From Cephalotus follicularis (Eukaryota > Streptophyta > Magnoliopsida > Oxalidales > Cephalotaceae): DNA of 64,000 bases. Under the pieces are notes generated by a model. That model ran no database searches. It had not been told where the DNA came from and saw only the letters and a program-made list of their open reading frames with translations. Positions 58,701 to 64,000 of the stretch are shown piece by piece; position 1 is the stretch's first letter, and the number at the start of each line of letters is the position of its first letter. The stretch lies in contig BDDD01001584.1 in assembly GCA_001972305.1 (NCBI GenBank), positions 123,503 to 187,502 of the forward strand, read 5' to 3'. A program made the position numbers and the translations under genes.

Positions 58701-59854
58701 GTACTCTGATTTTATGGTACTTTGGAAGTCTTGAACTCTGAGATTGTTTAGAGAAACATTTATCATTGACTTCCGAGTTTCATTTATGACGCTTTGTTAA
58801 TGTCTATGTTCATATTTGTGGAAATTAATTGTTAAGCATGGAAATGATCTTGTTACCCTTGTGGATCTGTTTTGTGGATTTCGTTTGCGCATCGAGAATA
58901 TTGATATCCCTGGTAATCTCGATATCCATTTGTGGTCTCAATATCCTGGGTGGATCTTGATTTCCTTGAGGATTTTGTTGTCCTTTGTATTCATGCTATC
59001 TTTGTGGATCTTGGTCTCATTATGGATCTTGTTGTCATTATGGAGCTCTTTCCTTGAGCATTGAGTTTACATCCATGGAGTACTTTCTTTTACCTTGTAC
59101 TTGTAGTCTTGTTCATATTAGAGCTGCTTTTATTTCCATTGTTGAGATTTGAGCTTAGTTTTTATGGATTTACATTATTTCACTTTTGTTGCTTATACAC
59201 TCGATTATATTATGCTCATTTTCTTCAACACATCCAATTCTTTGATGGATGTATAGGAGATGTTTTGTTTCTACTCACTTAGTCATTTGGACTAACCCCC
59301 TCCCAGTGTTTCCTTTTCAGATGAGGGCAAGGAGTTGCTAGGTCAACTACTGTAGATGATTGACCACGGAGGCAGGGCATGCTACCAGGGTTTCGACCCA
59401 TGCATATTATCACGACATCAACATTTAATTAAGCATTTACTTATGTTTTTATAAAATGTTTGCTCTTATGGTTTTTCATTTAAAGGGCCGACCCCTATGG
59501 ATTTATTTTGCATGCTTTGATAAAATGGTTGAGGCAGAGCCCAACCCATGTTTACTGCTTTAAAATTGTGGTTTTCTAAGGGCTGAGCCCATTTAAAACT
59601 GTTGGTTCCTCCTTCAAGAGTGTGAATATAAACTGCGTTTTTCTTTACAGGGGGCATAGTCCGATAAACGGATACTACATGCCCGATTTTCATAAAAATT
59701 TAAGAGTTAGAAAAATTTTCAAGGTTTTAAGAAAAGTTCAAGTTTAAAGTGAGTTTTATAAAACCATGTGGTGACTTCCAAAATGAAGTTGTCATATGGA
59801 ATGTCATATCCGTTCTCGGTAGGATATCAGTTGATGTCGGGAACGGGTGTGACA
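55713..59854 (+). repeat. 3' LTR of plus-strand LARD-like element
   Basis: Similar to 48960-53198 throughout, starting at the CCGGGCGAAGGC leader region and ending GGAACGGGTGTGACA. The donor-like GT is at 55772. The segment 57842-58054 and other open frames mirror those of the 5' LTR. The TACTCACTTAGTC...GACTAACCCCC block is at 59273-59301 with the acceptor-like TTCCTTTTCAG ending at 59320. Confidence 0.85.
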
Positions 59855-62224
59855 TACAGGATTGTACATATCCCTCACACACCGGTGCAAAGTGCCTAAG
59901 GATAAATCTTGTGCACAAACTGGTGCACAAAATCTGGTACACCATCACTGGTGCACAATATCTGGTACACCATCACTGGTGCACAAAATCTGAAACTGGG
60001 TCGAAGGGGTAGGCGACAGAGTAGCTCTGCTGCAGTCACACTCAGCATACCATCATAGACAATAGTATGCTGCAGATCTAGGTATGGAACCCGGGGGCAG
60101 ATCCCACATAACACCCCATCATAGACCAATGGGCCTGCTAAGGAGAGTTGAGCGTGGAATGTACACCTCACCCTGGACCAATAGCTTATCTTACATATCA
60201 CTGGTACCAGCATCAAAGTACAAATACAATATCATAAACCGCAATGATAGGTTAATTGGAAGGTGACCTAGTCACCCAGAGCTAGAGCACTCGTATGCTC
60301 GGAACTATATCTCAATCACATGACATGCTAAACATTAAACATACGGGATACAAATCCAAACCGAGTCATGATATAAAACAGACAATGATTACAATATCAC
60401 AAACATAACGTTATGTAATACATGAGGGTGATTTAGTCACCAAAAATCTGACTCATAAGTATCAATAAACATGCTCAACATAAGACATGTGTGGATTCAA
60501 ATCCCGCTCAAGTAATCAATGACTATTCGATTCAAGAAATATGCTTAACAAAGGACATACGGGCATACAAATCTCGACCGAATCATAATATAAATGGACA
60601 ACAGGGCACATGCAATAAACAAGAATCTCAAAGTAAAGCAAAGGAAGGAAATGTCCCACTCACTGTATCAATGTTCAATAACCCCCCACAAACTAGCCCC
60701 TCGATGCTCTGGATCATCCACAGGATCCGCATCTCACCGGATGCTACAAACTAGTTCGGCTATCAAATTCCACATCATAGACTAGAAGCTCCGCTATCGT
60801 CGATCAAATCCTTAACTCTGCATAAACAATACATATCAATTACTTCCTACACATACGCGGCTAACACTGTGAGTCACCGGTGCTTTGACCAGATTTTGGC
60901 CACCACATCGAAGCTCCGACCACAATGTCAACAACCTCTAAAATGACTGATCTACACATTACGGCCAAACTTATACTACCTTAGAAGAATTTAAACTTAT
61001 TCACCATCTACCATCCTTATCCTCTCAAAACATCATGTTTAACAATAAACATCATTAAGGCCGAAACTTACAAACATTAAAAGGATGATTCTACCCTAGT
61101 ATTTCCATCTTCTTATCCACATGCTTTCTATTATTCTTTAACCGTTCATTTAAAACCTTAGAATACATACGTTTCTTTTTCCGTCATGGAAACCGAAAAT
61201 TCAAAGGTTAGAAATGGTAATCAATCCCTGCAATTCCATTTACTGTCACTTTAGTTATCCTCACAAATATATATATATATATAAATTCTCCTTACTCCAC
61301 AATTTATTTCCTAAAATCATTACAACACCAATTCCCCTTCATCCCTAGTAACCCGAAATTAAGGGGGAATAAATTGGAAATTACCCATACTACCCCACTT
61401 AAATTTACTGTTGTATCATCACCTTGAAGTCGATTTTTTTTTTGAGAAATAGAAAGAGTAATTAGCCAACACCATTTATCCACAATATGCATATTCATAC
61501 AAACCATTTCAGACAGTTCATGTAACCATTCAAAATGAAATTCAATATATATGTATATAATATTGTACCAGTTAACAGCAGCTTGCAAATTGGAGAGCCT
61601 GCAAACTGGGAAGACTTGCAGGAGCGTCCTCGAGCTGCTGCTTCCTTTAGCTTCTTCATAATCCGCCACTAGCACAGCGACAGCTCGCTCAAGCGCCACC
61701 AAGCTTTCATCAATGGTGACTACGGCGATGGGAAGAGTGTCGCCGAAATGGAAGCTTCAAGCTTCAGCGTTGGTGGTGAAGGATGAGGACAGTGAGGAAG
61801 AGGCAGAGCGACGCTCGTCCATGAACGGCGGTAGAGGCTAGCACTGTGTTGTCCCCTCTCTCTCTCGGTTCCCGTCTTCTTCTTCCTCCTGCTACCTCTC
61901 TTCTCTTTCTCTTTTTCTCTTCTCTTTTCTTCCTTCTTTTTTCCCCATTTTTTCCTTCTTCTCTCGTGTTCTCTACCTCTTTTGCTTCAACCATGGCGCA
62001 GGCGCCATACACCCGAGCCTTGTCTCTTTTTTTTTATGTTGGTGTTTGAAGTGCCTGGCGTTTTCTAGAAAACGCCCGGCACTTCACACAATTTTTTTAT
62101 AATAATACTAATAATTAATAATAATAATTAATATAATAATAATAACAGTAATAAATATAATAATAATAAATACACTCACGTAATTTTGCACGTCAAACAT
62201 GGAAAAGTGACACGGGGTGTCACA
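59855..62224 (-). repeat. 5' LTR of minus-strand LARD-like element, outer part
   Basis: Resumes the LTR broken at 48806 (shared with 43800-46234) and ends, as an LTR start on the minus strand, at 62224 (TGTGACACCCCGTGTCAC). A CT-rich leader lies at 61850-61970 and the hairpin at 62048-62085. Open frames at 60491-60754 and 61304-61702 recur in the other LTR and are not genes. Confidence 0.85.
62048..62085. other. Hairpin near LTR start (5' LTR of LARD-like element)
   Basis: GAAGTGCCTGGCGTTTTC-TA-GAAAACGCCCGGCACTTC gives an 18-bp stem with a single imperfect position. It is the counterpart of 46060-46098, with changed bases in one arm that keep most pairs. Confidence 0.8.
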
Positions 62225-62229
62225 AACGG
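62225..62229. repeat. Target-site duplication AACGG, right copy
   Basis: Partner of AACAG at 37804-37808, one difference. Confidence 0.6.
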
Positions 62230-63591
62230 GCTGAGGGAGAGGGGACTGCATAAAAACACTCTCCCCTTCGTCTCTCTGACCCTAGAACTTGAAAAAGAAG
62301 AACCAGAGAAATTGAGAGAGAAGATAGTGACAATTTGAGAGGATTCTCCATTGTTGAAGCTTGGAGCTTGGGTTGGAGCTACTGGTTTGTTCTTGGAGCT
62401 ACTGGGAGCACAAGTTACTGGAAAGGAGACACACAGAGGTGGACTGCCAATTTCTAACTTGAAATCAAAGGTAGGGGAAATTGTGGAAAGATTATATGTG
62501 TAACTTTGGGTTTAATAGTAATGTTAATCAATGATGCAATGCCTGGTTAATGCACTGTGAACTACATGGCTAAATGTTATGCTTACTGTTAATTAATTAA
62601 CATGATATGTGTACTGAATTTTGAATTGGGAATGAGTTGGTTTCATGCATTACCATGGTTGGATCACCAATATTGATAAATGGAGAAAATGCATGAATTG
62701 AGTTATGTCTGTGGACTGTAAAGTAACTATTGGTCATATTCTGTTGTATGAATGTGTTGGAATGGCTTGCAATTATCTGATTGAATGAAATAGAGGAATT
62801 ACATGCTACTGGTTCTTGCAGGACAACCGATTGTTGAATTAAAACAGTCGACTGCTCAAAGTGCACGGCCGACTGTTAAGGAAAACAGTCGACTGTGCAT
62901 ATGTTACTCACCCGGAACAGCCAGCTGTTGGAGTAAAACAGTCGACTGCTCAATTAAATAGTCGACTGTGTATGTGCTTCTTTCCCAGAACAGCCGACTG
63001 TCTGTGGAAGACAGCCGACTGTTTGTTACTCGTGATAGACTAGTCGACTGCTGAGGAAGAACAGCCGACTGACTCAAGGAAACAGCCGACTGTTATGGAA
63101 AACAGCCGACTGTCACAGAAGGAAATTGACCTTTATAAAAGGTGATAGACCTAGGTTTAATACCAATGATTCTAGGTGCATTCTGAGCATATTTTGCCTT
63201 GCATTTGAACTGTTACTGAACTGTGAATTGAATTATGGTTGATTCTAAAAGTGTTAACCATTTTGGAAAAGCTTGCATGATTACTAAAATCATTATTGTA
63301 CGAAAATGTATATTTGCCAAATATATATATTTTCAAAATGACTGGGGAAAGTATTTTCTAAAGACTGAGAACTGTTTAAGAGGATTGGCTATACAATCGA
63401 AAGTATTGTTTTAAGTATTATAACTTATAACAACCTAGAAATGGAATAACATATTTTAATTAAATATATCTTGATCAAGTAATTATATTTTATTTCTTGA
63501 CGTGTACTGTACTGTGTTGTGACTGTTGATTACTCAGCCGCTGTGCTAGTAACCTGTTGATCGTTTAGCCGCCGTGCTAAGCAACTTGTAC
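62230..63591 (+). repeat. 3' LTR, right part, with CAGTCGACTG array
   Basis: Continues the LTR broken at 37808. It has a leader with GAGAGAAGATAG (62313-62324), a donor-like AATCAAAGGTAGGGG at about 62462-62476, the densest CAGTCGACTG array (62822-63115), an AT-rich part and a TACTCAGCCGCTGTGCTAG block (63530-63548) with an echo at 63566-63580. Its end is not clear because another LTR-type start is at 63592. Confidence 0.7.
62822..63115. repeat. CAGTCGACTG motif array
   Basis: About fourteen copies of CAGTCGACTG or CAGCCGACTG with one-base variants. Typical spacing is 15-28 bases, and most copies are preceded by AAAA or GGAA (AAAACAGTCGACTG). Confidence 0.88.
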
Positions 63592-64000
63592 TGTCACACC
63601 CGGGTTTTTCACAAAGTATAATATTACAGTTTTAATGTAATATTGTTATGGAATTTATGAGAATAGTAAAATTCCCAATGATGATGATGTTTTCCCTTTT
63701 ATAACGTCGAGTTTTGAAAGATGAATGATAAGGAAATGTTTAAGGCATTTCGCATTTAAGTCGTAATTATGTTGGCTAAAACGGCTAATAAAGCCTATTT
63801 TTATTGCGCGACAATAAAGCCCTGTGTTCGCAATATTATTTCGATTATTGTGGTGGCTGTTCGGATAATTTATGTCATGATTTGCGGAAAAATCGGGACC
63901 CAGACCTTAGTATTTTACCAGAAAATACTAAGGGGGAAGCAAATATTATAAGGAGGGAGGGAGAGACACGGGCGCATCACGCGCCCGTGCAAGAAAGGAG
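63592..64000 (+). repeat. LTR start, cut by window end
   Basis: TGTCACACCCGGGTTTTTCAC at 63592 has the form of an LTR start and the following AT-rich sequence parallels the start of the LTRs at 1698 and 37304 (for example GGAATTTATGAG, AAAATTCCCAATG). It ends in a GGAGGGAGGGAGAG tract and a GC-rich hairpin, so the leader region is just reached. The remainder is outside the window. Confidence 0.55.
63967..63989. other. GC-rich hairpin near LTR start
   Basis: CACGGGCGC-ATCAC-GCGCCCGTG, a perfect nine-base-pair stem right after a GGGAGGGAGAGA tract, about 375 bp inside the LTR start at 63592. Its sequence is unrelated to the GCCTGGCG hairpins, but its position relative to the purine tract is similar. 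Confidence 0.75.

Larger units (their letters stand above)
48807..59854 (+). mobile_element. Non-autonomous long-LTR (LARD-like) element, plus strand
   Basis: An 11,048-bp element: 5' LTR 48807 to about 53198, internal region to about 55712, 3' LTR to 59854. The LTRs are about 97% alike by eye, suggesting insertion of the order of one to two million years ago. The internal region (2.5 kb) holds only deeply decayed Ty3/gypsy traces plus unassigned sequence and a 5S rRNA-like segment. It is inserted in an LTR of the same family, in the opposite direction. It is broken with no usable coding; the LTR edges facing the internal region are imperfect. Confidence 0.85.
37809..62224 (-). mobile_element. 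Non-autonomous long-LTR (LARD-like) element, minus strand
   Basis: On the minus strand: 5' LTR from 62224 to 47336 (interrupted by the element at 48807-59854), primer site at 47321-47332, a short internal region 46235-47335, then 3' LTR from 46234 to 37809 (interrupted by a solo LTR). Removing the insert, the 5' LTR is about 3.84 kb. The internal region is only 1.1 kb and holds decayed traces of Ty3/gypsy pol (RNase H-integrase region), so it fits the large retrotransposon derivative type. It is old and broken beyond counting in the coding trace, but structurally complete. LTR-LTR divergence is about 4-5% by eye. Confidence 0.85.

Noticed and set aside
61764-62049. Arg/Glu-rich or Phe/Ser-rich small protein
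   Set aside because: Product of the CT-rich leader tract of the LTR, mirrored at 45840-46040.

Overview
The window looks like repeat-rich, gene-poor nuclear heterochromatin from a plant. The evidence is tRNA-iMet type primer sites (TGGTATCAGAGC), chromodomain-type Ty3/gypsy (Tekay/Del-like) gag-pol remnants, very long LTRs (about 2 to 4.4 kb), a CACTA-type transposon trace and a plant pararetrovirus-like fossil. The species cannot be named from the sequence. I found no convincing host gene, tRNA gene or complete rRNA gene. Almost all of the 64 kb is mobile-element fossil nested in fossil.

Layout. 1-219: trace of a CACTA-associated protein. 220-5106: mosaic of Ty3/gypsy remnants (LTR, primer site and gag; a motif-rich LTR piece; then a pol piece with polypurine tract). 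5107-15182: 3' LTR of that pol piece, split by an 8.0-kb Ty3/gypsy element (6455-14460) with a perfect GTGTC target duplication. 15183-15783: end of a long-LTR element whose LTR start folds back on itself. 16161-30724: a pararetrovirus-like polyprotein fossil in three pieces, split by a 9.4-kb minus-strand composite (17186-26567, duplication ATTCA) and a 3.65-kb solo LTR (26769-30416, duplication ACATT). 30725-37303: oppositely oriented pol pieces around a 2.8-kb LTR fragment. 37304-63591: an LTR with CAGTCGACTG motifs, split by a 24.4-kb minus-strand non-autonomous long-LTR element (37809-62224). That element carries a solo LTR (38246-41405), an assembly gap (42650-43505) and a second, plus-strand member of its own family (48807-59854). 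63592-64000: start of a further LTR running off the window.

The most interesting observations are: (1) a roughly 80-nt stretch closely matching the first two thirds of plant 5S rRNA inside the internal region of the 11-kb long-LTR element; (2) arrays of short GTCGAC-cored motifs (palindromic CAGTCGACTG in one set of LTRs, GTCGACGCTT in another) recurring in several otherwise different LTRs; (3) long-LTR elements whose LTR pairs are similar while the shared internal region is deeply decayed, suggesting a lineage moved in trans; (4) GC-rich hairpins and splice-like sites recurring near LTR starts and ends; and (5) a gap flanked by near-duplicate sequence that accounts for the excess length of its LTR. 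Divergences and ages were judged by eye, not computed.
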